Assembly (NCBI GenBank): GCA_001784725.1
Contig: MFRX01000033.1
Location: forward strand, 6,826-21,106
DNA from: Candidatus Moranbacteria bacterium RIFCSPHIGHO2_02_FULL_40_12b
Lineage (GTDB): Bacteria; Patescibacteriota; Minisyncoccia; Moranbacterales; 2-12-FULL-40-10
Direction: 5' to 3'
DNA length: 14,281 bases
Shown: positions 1 to 7,631 of the stretch, in pieces
Position numbering within the stretch: the stretch's first letter is position 1
How the letters are laid out: each line of letters begins with the position of its first letter
Position numbers and translations under genes: made by a program
Notes under the pieces: model-generated
Told to the model about the DNA's origin: nothing
Database searches by the model: none
What the model saw: the letters and a program-made list of their open reading frames with translations, nothing else

Positions 1-425
1 TGATAGCCCAGCGCCTGGTTCGGCGCCTTTGCCCGGATTGCAAAAGCGAATATAAACTCGACAAAAAGGAATTAAAGTCCCTCGAAGACAACATAAATAT
101 CGAAGATATTTTCAAATTTTTGAAAAGTTCAGAACAGCTGAAAAAAATGATGCAGCGCAAGGAAAAATTTGAAGATGTTGAATTCTACCGTCCGAAAGGG
201 TGCGATCAATGCAATAATGAAGGATATCACGGCAGAATCGGCATATACGAGGTGATGGAAATAGACGAGGATATCAGGAAATTAATTATTCAGGCCTCAT
301 CATCGGAAGAAATTGAAAAAAAGGCCAAGGAGAACGGCATGGAAACTATGATAATAGACGGGTTTTTAAAAGCGGTTCAAGGATTAACCTCAATCGAGGA
401 GGTGTTAAGAGTAACAAAAGAATAA
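1..425 (+). CDS. pilB: Type IV pilus assembly ATPase PilB/GspE, C-terminal fragment (5' end outside window)
   Basis: This is the C-terminal end of a PilB/GspE-family secretion ATPase, the cytoplasmic motor that powers pilin polymerisation. The open frame runs from base 3 without a stop; the fragment starts IAQRLVRRLCPDC, the typical end of the ATPase core (AQRLVR) followed by the first half of the tetracysteine zinc motif. The second half, CDQC, follows about 50 residues later in RPKGCDQCNNEGYHGRIGIY, again typical (GCxxCxxxGYxGRxGIYE). The end LTSIEEVLRVTKE matches the usual C-terminus of the family. The Walker A and B motifs would lie upstream of the window. A TTG at 120 is only an internal codon. 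The gene precedes pilC by about 147 bases, the standard order. Identification is secure; only the distinction from other GspE paralogues rests on the pil context. Confidence 0.93.
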   Translation, partial: IAQRLVRRLCPDCKSEYKLDKKELKSLEDNINIEDIFKFLKSSEQLKKMMQRKEKFEDVEFYRPKGCDQCNNEGYHGRIGIYEVMEIDEDIRKLIIQASSSEEIEKKAKENGMETMIIDGFLKAVQGLTSIEEVLRVTKE

Positions 426-572
426 TAAAAAAATGCAAAATTAATCCGCCGGCTGGCGGACAAAAATAAAAATTTAGGAGTAGCTTCGCTACGATTTTTG
501 TAAAATATCATCGCAAAGCGATACCTTAATTTTAAATTTTGACTTTTACATTTTGATTTTAGCAAAGCGCTT
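426..572. repeat. Intergenic region with three short perfect hairpins and an AT-rich tail
   Basis: The pilB-pilC gap carries three perfect inverted repeats: TCCGCC-ggct-GGCGGA at 445-460, GTAGC-ttc-GCTAC at 480-492 and ATCGC-aaa-GCGAT at 510-522. The octamer gcaaagcg of the third recurs at 562-569, just before the pilC start. Between them lies AT-rich sequence made of taaattttga-like units. There is no U-tract after any hairpin, so none is a classical terminator, and no Shine-Dalgarno sequence precedes pilC. The hairpins could be degenerate mobile or repeat units, or could stabilise or process the pil mRNA; the sequence does not decide. Confidence 0.6.
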
Positions 573-1790
573 ATGCCCAAATATATTTATACAGCTAAAG
601 GATATAACGGAGAATCCAAAGGCGGGGAGATGGTCGCCAAAGATGAAAAAACCCTGGCGCTCCAGTTGCGTTCGGAGGGATTTTTGATTACTTCAGTCAG
701 GGAATTATCTGAAAAAAATAAAGTGGGAGTGAAATTTTTTGACCGGTTTGCCCGCGTTCCACTCAAGGAAAAAATGATGTTCGCGAGAAACTTGAGCGTT
801 ATGGTCGCTTCGGGAGTCAATATAACAAAAGCGATGAGTAATCTTTCTATTCAAGCCAGAAGCAAAAAATTCAAAAAAATATTGCAGGGAATCGGCGAAG
901 AACTTCAGGGAGGAAAAAATCTAAGCGACTGTTTGGCGAAATATCCGCCGGTTTTCAATGAACTTTTCGTGAATATGGTCAAGGTGGGAGAGGCCGGCGG
1001 AAATCTCGATGAGTCCCTGCAAATCATCGCGATTCAACTTGAAAAAGAGCACGAACTAATAAGCAAAGTGAGGGGAGCCCTCCTTTATCCCGCTGTCATA
1101 GTAGTGGCGATGATAGGAATCGCGGTCCTGATGCTCACCTATGTTTTGCCGAAAATCACCAGTACTTTCAAGGATATGAATGTCGAACTGCCCAAGACGA
1201 CGCAGTTTGTGATAAATATAAGCGATATTCTTCGTAATCACAGTATTTTGGTCACCTTGTTATTATTTGGCTTTATCGCTCTCGTTTCTTTATTCCGCAA
1301 AACCGAAGCGGGGAAAAAATTTTTCAGTTTTCTTACGCTCCATTTGCCAGTGACCAGAGATCTTACGATGAAGATAAATTGCGCGAGATTCGCCAGAATC
1401 TACAGCTCCCTCCTTAAAAGCGGAGTTTCAGTCATTGATTCATTAAACATCGTTGCCAATACTCTGGGCAATTACTACTTCAGGAAAGAAATTGAAAGGG
1501 CTATCGATCAAGTGCAGAAAGGAGTGAATTTAAGCAAAGTAATAACACCCGATTCAAAAATTTTTCCCTCGCTTATTTCCCAAATGCTTGAAGTGGGCGA
1601 GGAAACGGGAAAAACCGAAGTAGTGCTGTTCAAGCTGGCGGAGTTTTATGAAGATGAAGTGGCGCAGATTACGAAGAATCTGTCTTCTATCATCGAACCG
1701 GTGCTGATGCTTCTCATTGGGGGAGCGGTGGGATTTTTCGCGGTTTCTATGTTCCAGCCGATGTACAGCGTGCTGGAAAATATCAAATGA
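573..1790 (+). CDS. pilC: Type IV pilus inner-membrane platform protein PilC (GspF family)
   Basis: PilC is the polytopic platform protein that couples the PilB motor to pilin insertion. The 405 residues match the family's usual length of about 400. Two T2SF domains are visible: residues about 69-191, with GEAGGNL at 139-145, and about 272-393, with GEETGKTE at 342-349. Predicted membrane segments are about 172-193, 224-241 and 375-396; the last contains the conserved IEPVLMLLIG. The N-terminus MPKYIYTAKGYNGES is the standard opening of GspF/PilC proteins, which supports the ATG at 573 although no Shine-Dalgarno sequence precedes it. The stop codon overlaps the start of the next prepilin gene in an ATGA arrangement, implying translational coupling. 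Assignment is secure from motifs and neighbourhood. Confidence 0.96.
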   Translation: MPKYIYTAKGYNGESKGGEMVAKDEKTLALQLRSEGFLITSVRELSEKNKVGVKFFDRFARVPLKEKMMFARNLSVMVASGVNITKAMSNLSIQARSKKFKKILQGIGEELQGGKNLSDCLAKYPPVFNELFVNMVKVGEAGGNLDESLQIIAIQLEKEHELISKVRGALLYPAVIVVAMIGIAVLMLTYVLPKITSTFKDMNVELPKTTQFVINISDILRNHSILVTLLLFGFIALVSLFRKTEAGKKFFSFLTLHLPVTRDLTMKINCARFARIYSSLLKSGVSVIDSLNIVANTLGNYYFRKEIERAIDQVQKGVNLSKVITPDSKIFPSLISQMLEVGEETGKTEVVLFKLAEFYEDEVAQITKNLSSIIEPVLMLLIGGAVGFFAVSMFQPMYSVLENIK

Positions 1791-3118
1791 AAATTTCAAA
1801 TTTCAAATTTAAAATTTTAAATTCAGGATTTACCATAATTGAATCCCTGGTTTTTCTTTTTATTTTTTCGGTTATCACCGTAACTTTTTATTCCGCCTGG
1901 AGTTTGGGAATGAAACATATCATTGAATCTAAAAACCGGATGGGAGCAACTGCTTTGGCAAGCGAGAAAATGGAAATTATCAGGAATTTGCAATATGATA
2001 ATATCGGAGTGCAGAGCGGAATACCAAATGGAAACATATTGGCTGATGAGGATGTTACGGAAAATGGGAAAAGCTATCATGTTAAGACCTTTATTCAGTT
2101 TATTGATGATGCCTTTGATGGAACTTATCCGGATGATTCAGTTCCCAATGACTATAAAAGAGCAAAAGTAACAGTTACCTGGGGAGGAATCGGGGAAGTG
2201 AGTTTGGTTTCAAGATTTGTTCCTCCCGGTCTTGAAGTTGATGCCGGCAAGGGCGTCTTATCAATAAATGTCATGAATAGCCAAGGAGGCGTGCCGCAGT
2301 CAACAGTTCATATAGTTAATAACGACATTTCTCCCGCCGTGGACATCACATTAAACACGGATAATTCAGGCAACTTGATGTTTCCCGGCGCGGAAGCATC
2401 AACTCAAAAATACCAAATTACCGTTTCCAAAAATGGCTATGAGACCGTGGCCACCGTCGATCCCTTGACAATTCCCGACTATAACCCCGTGGATACCAAT
2501 GCTTCTGTTAGCTTAGGATCAATAAACACAAAAACAATTTTCCAGAATAAAGTGTCAAATTTAGATATTCTAAGTATTGATATGAATGACGCGCCGATTC
2601 CTAACGCGCAATTTGACATTAAAGGAGGAAGAATCTTAGGGACAAAAAAAATCAGTCCCTTTGATAATGTTTATAATCTTGATGAAATCAGTGTCGCAAC
2701 CAACGCTTCAGGAGAAAAGGAGTATAATTTAATAAGTCCAGGCCAGTATGCGATCTATAACATCGGCTCCGTTTCCGGCTACACATTTATTAGCACCGAT
2801 CCAATTTCTCCCTTTTCGCTTATTCCCGATGAGACAAAGACAGTGAAAATAAAATTCGCGGATGATAATGCGGACTCACTCCTCGTTAGTGTTATAAGAA
2901 GCGATGATAGTTCCCCAATCAGCGGAGCGCAGGTCAGACTTTCAAACGGCACAGGGTATGATTCGACTGAAACTACATTGGAAGACGGACTTTCATTTTT
3001 TCAAGCAGCGGCTGGGGCGTACAATTTGGAGGTATCAGCAAGCGGATTTCAAAGCTATTCATCCTCAATCAGCATTAATAAATTCATTTCGCAGCAAGTG
3101 ATTTTAACTCCGGAATAA
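1787..3118 (+). CDS. Prepilin-like protein with N-terminal methylation motif and three Ig-like repeats
   Basis: A class III-type prepilin leader is seen: 14 residues ending in Gly14, then FTIIE with Glu19 at the +5 position, then a hydrophobic helix (about 20-38). A prepilin peptidase would cut after Gly14. Residues about 40-145 are a globular pilin-like part. After it come three similar beta-sandwich segments at about 156-243, 258-357 and 364-442, each with the pattern of an exposed A-x-V/F loop, then a Gly-containing turn, then an A/G-Y-x-L/I strand and SGF/NGY/SGY. This resembles carboxypeptidase-regulatory or SpaA-type Ig folds. At 443 residues it is far longer than a normal minor pilin (150-200). 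The likely role is a surface-exposed tip or adhesin pilin; that is inference. It overlaps pilC by four bases. The first twelve codons are made of an AT-rich repeat (see findings). Confidence 0.82.
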   Translation: MKISNFKFKILNSGFTIIESLVFLFIFSVITVTFYSAWSLGMKHIIESKNRMGATALASEKMEIIRNLQYDNIGVQSGIPNGNILADEDVTENGKSYHVKTFIQFIDDAFDGTYPDDSVPNDYKRAKVTVTWGGIGEVSLVSRFVPPGLEVDAGKGVLSINVMNSQGGVPQSTVHIVNNDISPAVDITLNTDNSGNLMFPGAEASTQKYQITVSKNGYETVATVDPLTIPDYNPVDTNASVSLGSINTKTIFQNKVSNLDILSIDMNDAPIPNAQFDIKGGRILGTKKISPFDNVYNLDEISVATNASGEKEYNLISPGQYAIYNIGSVSGYTFISTDPISPFSLIPDETKTVKIKFADDNADSLLVSVIRSDDSSPISGAQVRLSNGTGYDSTETTLEDGLSFFQAAAGAYNLEVSASGFQSYSSSISINKFISQQVILTPE

Positions 3119-3122
3119 AAAT

Positions 3123-3752
3123 ATGAAACTCAAAAACAAAAAAGGGCTGACAATCGTGGAAACAATTGTGGCAATAGCGATTTTTACGATTGGCATTGAA
3201 GGATTTACGCTGTTATTTGCCAAAAGCTGGAGAGCCAATTCTTATATATTTGAAATGGGTCAATCCGCCTTTGCTGTTTCCCAAGGAGTGAATAAAATAG
3301 CCAGTTATATCAGGAAAACACGGCAAGCCGATGACGGAGCATATCCAATCAAAGCGGCGGATGACAATGATTTTACCATTTTTTCTGATTTTGATAAAGA
3401 TGGCGTTACTGAACGGCTGCATTTTTACTATTCCGCAGGAAAAATATTTATGGGTATTACTGATCCTGCCGGAGGATTCCCAAAAACATATCCCGTTGGA
3501 GACCAGCAAACACAAACAATCGCGGAAAATATCGTCAATGGCGCCAGCACCCCAGTTTTTTATTATTACAACAAAGATTACCCGGGAGATCAGGCAAATA
3601 ATCCAGTAAGCACGCCAGCCGATGTTTCAGTTATACGGCTTGTAAAGATATTATTGGAGATCAATATTGATATCAATCATTCTCCTGATAATATTCATCA
3701 ACAGACCTTTGTCGAACTTAGAAATCTTAATGATTACGACAGGGTTCAGTGA
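3123..3752 (+). CDS. PilW/PilV-like minor prepilin
   Basis: The 209-residue protein starts MKLKNKKG and continues LTIVE, a prepilin cleavage site after Gly8 with Glu13 at +5, followed by a hydrophobic helix (about 9-32). The C-terminal part has DKDGVTERLHFYYSAGKIFMGI and later a beta-rich region, as in PilW- or ComGF-like minor pilins, which share a DxDGxxxxIxFY-type strand. It should be processed by prepilin peptidase and built into the pilus or its priming complex. It starts four bases after the previous prepilin stop and is followed after 16 bases by the PilX-like gene, so the three look co-translated. No strong Shine-Dalgarno sequence is visible. The family is clear; the exact minor-pilin subtype is not. 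Confidence 0.82.
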   Translation: MKLKNKKGLTIVETIVAIAIFTIGIEGFTLLFAKSWRANSYIFEMGQSAFAVSQGVNKIASYIRKTRQADDGAYPIKAADDNDFTIFSDFDKDGVTERLHFYYSAGKIFMGITDPAGGFPKTYPVGDQQTQTIAENIVNGASTPVFYYYNKDYPGDQANNPVSTPADVSVIRLVKILLEINIDINHSPDNIHQQTFVELRNLNDYDRVQ

Positions 3753-3768
3753 TTAAAACATAATTGGG

Positions 3769-5226
3769 ATGAAAAAAGAAAAAAATAGAAATAAAAATAG
3801 AATCGGATCTGCCCTGGTCTATGCTTTGGTAATTATGTCCGTTGTTTTAGTTATTCTTACTTCGATCATCCAATATGTTTCCTCTCAAATTAAATTTGGA
3901 ATTAATAGAGTAGAAAAGGAAAGAGCTTTTCAGGTAGCGGAGGCGGGAATTTATTTTTATCGCTGGTATCTGGCGCATGAAATTTCAGGCAAAACCGCCC
4001 AGCAAATAAAGGACTTTTGGCAAACCGGCAATCCTTATGGAGTGGGCACGCCCTATGAAACAGAATTTTCCGATCCGGAAGGAGGAGTAATCGGCAAGTA
4101 CAAAATCGAAGTCCAGCCTCCGGATGTAAGTTCCACTATTGTCATCGTAAAATCGACGGGGTGGACTTATAAAGAGCCAAATGTCAAACGGGTGATCCAA
4201 GCGAGATTCCGGCGCCCATCCTGGAGCGAATACGCGGTGTTAGCCAATGACAATATGAGGTTTGGTTCAGGAACCACAGTCAGCGGAAAAATTCATTCCA
4301 ATAAGGGAATCCGCTTTGATGGCGTGGCGAAAAATATTGTTTCCAGTTTGCTTTGCCGCTATGATGATCCTGATCATAGCGGCGCAGATGAGTTTGCCGT
4401 CCATACCCATGTGGCTCCGGTTGATCCCATTCCCTCCGCTCCGCCTCCCTGCCAAACTCTTCCGAGCCGGGCTGATGTTTTTGAAGCTGGAAGAAAACTG
4501 GAAGTTCCGGAGGTGGATTTCAATAGCGTTCTCTCCGACCTCAATTTCATAAAAAGCGAAGCGCAAAGCGGAAACGGCCGATATCTTAATGATACTGGCG
4601 GAGGAAGGCGCATTATTCTTAAAACTGACGATACTTTTGATGTTTGCACGGTTAATTCCTATAGTGCCATTACCTATTCCATATCAAATTATTTGAATAA
4701 CAGCGGTACCGGAACCTGTTCTTCCTGCAGCGGGCAGTGTCTTAGCAATTATCCTATTCCTGACGACGGAGTTATTTTCGTGGAAGATAATATCTGGATA
4801 GAAGGGACTATTAATACCAGGAAAGTTACAATTGCAGCTGCCAATTTGATCGGAGGCGCGCCGGCTGACACATATATCGGCATGAACAATCTGCTTTATA
4901 CCAATTTTGACGGAAGAGACATAATTGGCCTTCTTGCCCAAAAAAATATTTCGGTAATACGAAACAGCCAAAATTATCTGACTATTGACGCCGCTCTCCT
5001 AGCGCAGTCAGGCCGGGTGGGAAGAGATTACTACGCTTTTAACTACAAAAACACAATTACGGTCAATGGCTCAATTGCCACTAATTTGCGCTATGGCTTT
5101 GCTTACACGGACGGTACCGGCTACCAGACGCGCAATCTGAATTTTGACAACAACTTGCTTTATTACCCTCCACCTTATTTTCCCACTGGCACGGAATATT
5201 TCATAGATCTCTGGGATGAGTTATAA
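3769..5226 (+). CDS. Large PilX-like pilus protein with beta-rich C-terminal region
   Basis: The 485-residue protein has a short basic N-terminus, then GSALVYALVIMSVVLVILTSI as a membrane helix (about 13-35), followed by a helix with AFQVAEAGIYFY, the pattern of PilX-type N-terminal domains. The leader lacks the +5 glutamate of ordinary prepilins. Residues about 150-480 are beta-rich, with SGKIHSNKGIRFDG at 172-185, WIEGTINTRKVTIAAANLI at 343-361 and NISVIRNSQ at 393-401. That spacing suggests repeated strands, possibly a beta-helix. Six cysteines occur (196, 228, 293, 317, 320, 324), three of them as CSSCSGQC. It may be a pilus-tip or adhesin-like minor component. A GGG directly before the ATG is too close to be a good Shine-Dalgarno site. 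Position after two prepilin genes supports a pilus role; function is otherwise inferred. Confidence 0.75.
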   Translation: MKKEKNRNKNRIGSALVYALVIMSVVLVILTSIIQYVSSQIKFGINRVEKERAFQVAEAGIYFYRWYLAHEISGKTAQQIKDFWQTGNPYGVGTPYETEFSDPEGGVIGKYKIEVQPPDVSSTIVIVKSTGWTYKEPNVKRVIQARFRRPSWSEYAVLANDNMRFGSGTTVSGKIHSNKGIRFDGVAKNIVSSLLCRYDDPDHSGADEFAVHTHVAPVDPIPSAPPPCQTLPSRADVFEAGRKLEVPEVDFNSVLSDLNFIKSEAQSGNGRYLNDTGGGRRIILKTDDTFDVCTVNSYSAITYSISNYLNNSGTGTCSSCSGQCLSNYPIPDDGVIFVEDNIWIEGTINTRKVTIAAANLIGGAPADTYIGMNNLLYTNFDGRDIIGLLAQKNISVIRNSQNYLTIDAALLAQSGRVGRDYYAFNYKNTITVNGSIATNLRYGFAYTDGTGYQTRNLNFDNNLLYYPPPYFPTGTEYFIDLWDEL

Positions 5227-5324
5227 TATAAACAATATGACAATTGACATTTGACAATTGACATTCAATCTTTCATAAAATTATTCGGTAATTTGTCAAA
5301 GGTTAAATATCAAATGTAATTTTT
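5227..5324 (+). promoter_or_regulatory. Tandem-repeat region with three TTGACA boxes, possible promoter for pilM
   Basis: A 14-base unit, tgacaattgacatt, occurs twice in direct tandem (5238-5251 and 5252-5265). It creates three perfect TTGACA hexamers at 5244-5249, 5251-5256 and 5258-5263. The second has CATAAA (four of six matches to TATAAT) 17 bases downstream at 5274-5279, a possible sigma-70 promoter for pilMNO. The third has only TTATTC at the correct spacing. The start codon of pilM at 5325 would lie about 40 bases downstream. The hexamers could also be a by-product of the repeat alone, so promoter activity is only an inference. Confidence 0.35.
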
Positions 5325-6416
5325 ATGGGTTTCTTCAATAAAAAATTATTCGGTTTTTCAGGAGAAAATTTCGGCCTGGACATAGATGATTTATCCGTAA
5401 AGGTAGCTCGGATAGAAAAACACGGGAAAGGGCTGAAAATAGCCGGCTATAATTCAGTCGATATCGCGAGGGGCAGCATCGTAGACGGGCAGATAATAAA
5501 GAAAGAAAATGTCATAAGATCGATCCGGGAAGCTGTGGGCCGGGCAAAACCGAAAAAGATAAGGTCCAGAAACGCAATATGCGCCTTGCCGGAAACCAAG
5601 GCATTTTTGAGAATTCTTAGTTTGCCTAAAATGGGAAAAAATGAGATTCAAGAAGCGATAAAATGGGAAGTGGAAGCCAATATTCCTCTGGCTATCAATC
5701 AGGTTTATTATGATTGGCAGATTTTGGACATTAATTTCAGCAAAGATCCGGATAAGATGAGCGTGATTATGGTCGCGGTTGCGAGAAGTATCGTAGATCA
5801 ATATGTTTCCGTGGTGGAAGAAGCTGGTTTTAGAGTGGTAAGCGTGGAACTGGAGTCCATTGCCCAGGCCAGGAGCTTGCTTAAAAATGAAAAAAACAAT
5901 GAAGCAGCATTGATTATAGATATTGGCGAAACAAGAACAAGTTTTCTTGTGACTGTCGGCGGCATTGCGTGTTTTACTTCAAGTATTCCAATTTCCAGCA
6001 GCAATCTGACCGATGCCATATCAAAAAACTGCAATGTTTCCTTCAAGGAAGCGGAGGATATGAAACAAAACTTCGGAATCGGGTCAGCTTATCAGGACAA
6101 TCATATTTTCACTTCAGTGAAACCGGTGCTGGAAAACCTCATCGCGGAAATCGAAAAATCAGTGGATTTTTATTTGAACGGACTTCATTATTCTTCTTCA
6201 ATAAACAGGTTTATTGTCTGCGGCGCGGGTTCGACCGTAAAAGGGCTGGTTCCGTATCTTTCAAAAAATACCGGGAGAGACATAGAAATCGGCAATCCCT
6301 GGATAAATTTTGATTTGAAAAAAAGTCTGCCAATCATCGACAAGGAAAATTCAGTAAGATTCGCGACAGTCATCGGCTTAGCATTAAGAGATATAAGTTA
6401 TGAATATCTATCTTAA
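5325..6416 (+). CDS. pilM: Type IV pilus assembly protein PilM (actin-like ATPase fold)
   Basis: PilM is the cytoplasmic actin-like protein that binds the PilN N-terminus and links PilB/PilC to the PilN-PilO complex. The 363 residues match the family (about 350). Actin-fold nucleotide-binding motifs are visible: phosphate 1 GLDIDDLSVKV at 17-27, phosphate 2 IIDIGETRTSF at 197-207, and the adenosine motif IVCGAGSTVKGL at 297-308. The opening FGLDIDDLSVKV and the segment PKMGKNEIQEAIKWEVE at 101-117 are typical of PilM. It overlaps the following pilN-like gene by 17 bases in another frame, a sign of translational coupling. Identification is secure. Confidence 0.95.
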   Translation: MGFFNKKLFGFSGENFGLDIDDLSVKVARIEKHGKGLKIAGYNSVDIARGSIVDGQIIKKENVIRSIREAVGRAKPKKIRSRNAICALPETKAFLRILSLPKMGKNEIQEAIKWEVEANIPLAINQVYYDWQILDINFSKDPDKMSVIMVAVARSIVDQYVSVVEEAGFRVVSVELESIAQARSLLKNEKNNEAALIIDIGETRTSFLVTVGGIACFTSSIPISSSNLTDAISKNCNVSFKEAEDMKQNFGIGSAYQDNHIFTSVKPVLENLIAEIEKSVDFYLNGLHYSSSINRFIVCGAGSTVKGLVPYLSKNTGRDIEIGNPWINFDLKKSLPIIDKENSVRFATVIGLALRDISYEYLS

Positions 6417-6957
6417 TCTTCTTTCAGAAGAGAAAAAAATAGAAATAAAAAAAAGAATGATTTTTCAGACCATACTCGGCCAAGGATTTAGATTTTGTTT
6501 TATCATGTTATTATTAATATCTATTCTGCTAAGCGTTAAAATGATAACTAAAATAAATTTATCCAGCATAGATAAATCAAATTCCTTAATTGCTTCAAAT
6601 TCGGTTTATCAAGAATTAAACAAATATGAAGGAGAATTCAAACAGATGAATTCAAAAATCATTTTGGTTTCAGAGATGAAAAAAAACAAACTCTACTGGT
6701 CTCTGCTGATTGAAGAACTGTCCGGGATAATTCCCCAAAACGTATTTTTGACTGATTTAGCCACGAAGGCCTATAAAATCTCAATCATAGGGAAAGCGGG
6801 AAATCGGGACAAACTTGTGGAATTCCAGGACAACCTGAAAAAATCCTCCTGTTTCAGCGAGGTAACTTATCCTTTGTCTAACTATACTTCCAGGGAAGAT
6901 CTGGAATTTACGATTGACTTCAAGGTTAAGGAAGAATGCGTTAAAAGAAAAAATTAA
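6400..6957 (+). CDS. pilN: PilN-like type IV pilus inner-membrane protein
   Basis: PilN is a bitopic inner-membrane protein that binds PilM through its cytoplasmic N-terminus and pairs with PilO. The 185-residue product begins MNIYLNLLSEEKK, matching the NLLP/NLLSE motif that docks into PilM, followed by one membrane helix (about 29-49). Next come a helical stretch (50-95), LLIEELSGIIPQNVFLTDL at 102-120, which matches the PilN pattern LLxxLSxxIPxxVxL, and a ferredoxin-like beta region. The start ATG at 6400 overlaps pilM by 17 bases; the exact match of the PilM-binding motif at the N-terminus supports this start. The protein is divergent, so the symbol rests on motif and order together. Confidence 0.87.
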   Translation: MNIYLNLLSEEKKIEIKKRMIFQTILGQGFRFCFIMLLLISILLSVKMITKINLSSIDKSNSLIASNSVYQELNKYEGEFKQMNSKIILVSEMKKNKLYWSLLIEELSGIIPQNVFLTDLATKAYKISIIGKAGNRDKLVEFQDNLKKSSCFSEVTYPLSNYTSREDLEFTIDFKVKEECVKRKN

Positions 6958-6967
6958 GAACTTTTCT

Positions 6968-7612
6968 ATGGCGGATAAATGGAAAAAATATAAGGAATAT
7001 ATTGTTTCAGTCCTCTTTTTTGTTGTTTTAATATTGGTTTATATTTTTATAGTAAGGCCGCTGGCGGCAAAAATCGGGGAAAATACGGATGAAATCCAGA
7101 AGAAAATAGCCGACAGAACCGTTTACGAAGAAAAAACAAAAAATCTGACAAAAATAAAAGAACAAGCGGAAATCTACAGGAAAAATGAGGATTATGTAAA
7201 AAATGTTTTAGCCAGACAGGATCAGGTCGTGGAATTAGTGGAGGAACTGGAAAAACTTGCCAAAGATACGGGAAACGAGATAAAAATTGAAATAAATGAA
7301 GAAAAAAAAGAGAAAGACAAAAAAGCGAAAAAAGATGAGGAAAGCATCAAACTTCCCAGTGAAAATTATTTGCAGATGAAGATATTGGTATACGGGAAAT
7401 ACAGGGATATTTTCAATTTCATCAAAAAACTGGAAAATATTAATTTCTGGAATGATATAATCTCTTTGAATATCACTAAAAGAGAAACCAGCCAGTTCAG
7501 CCGACCGGATAATGTTTCCATTTTTGAAAATCCGGGCGGAATAAATCCTTCAAATGAGCAGGCGAGTAAAAATGTGACCGCTGTCATGGAAGCCGTATTC
7601 TATTTAGAATAA
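6968..7612 (+). CDS. pilO: PilO-like type IV pilus inner-membrane protein
   Basis: The product has one N-terminal membrane helix (about 11-29, YIVSVLFFVVLILVYIFIVR), then a charged helical coiled-coil stretch (about 33-100) and a periplasmic ferredoxin-like part. YLQMKILVYGKYRDIFNFIK at about 134-153 matches the PilO core in which LxVxGxYxxIxxFIxxLE recurs. A lysine/glutamate-rich insertion at about 110-127 is unusual but fits a disordered linker. Its partner is the PilN-like protein encoded just upstream. The frame is open back to a TTG at 6914, which would overlap pilN by 44 bases and give 232 residues. The ATG at 6968, 11 bases after the pilN stop, gives 214 residues and places the membrane helix normally, so it is preferred. 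Confidence 0.86.
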   Translation: MADKWKKYKEYIVSVLFFVVLILVYIFIVRPLAAKIGENTDEIQKKIADRTVYEEKTKNLTKIKEQAEIYRKNEDYVKNVLARQDQVVELVEELEKLAKDTGNEIKIEINEEKKEKDKKAKKDEESIKLPSENYLQMKILVYGKYRDIFNFIKKLENINFWNDIISLNITKRETSQFSRPDNVSIFENPGGINPSNEQASKNVTAVMEAVFYLE

Positions 7613-7631
7613 TTAATAAATTTTCAACCCT

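Noticed and set aside
120..425. A 101-residue gene starting at TTG 120
   Set aside because: The same frame is open back to base 3 with the PilB zinc-motif half CPDC, so the TTG is internal to a gene that enters from outside the window.
1823..2080. Antisense and out-of-frame reading frames across the pil, VanW and valS genes
   Set aside because: They are shadows of well-supported genes and have no recognisable domains.
5238..5265. CRISPR-like direct repeat
   Set aside because: Only two adjacent 14-base copies with no spacers and no cas genes nearby.
6914..6967. TTG at 6914 as the start of pilO
   Set aside because: It would overlap pilN by 44 bases; the ATG at 6968 gives a normal PilO N-terminus just before the membrane helix.
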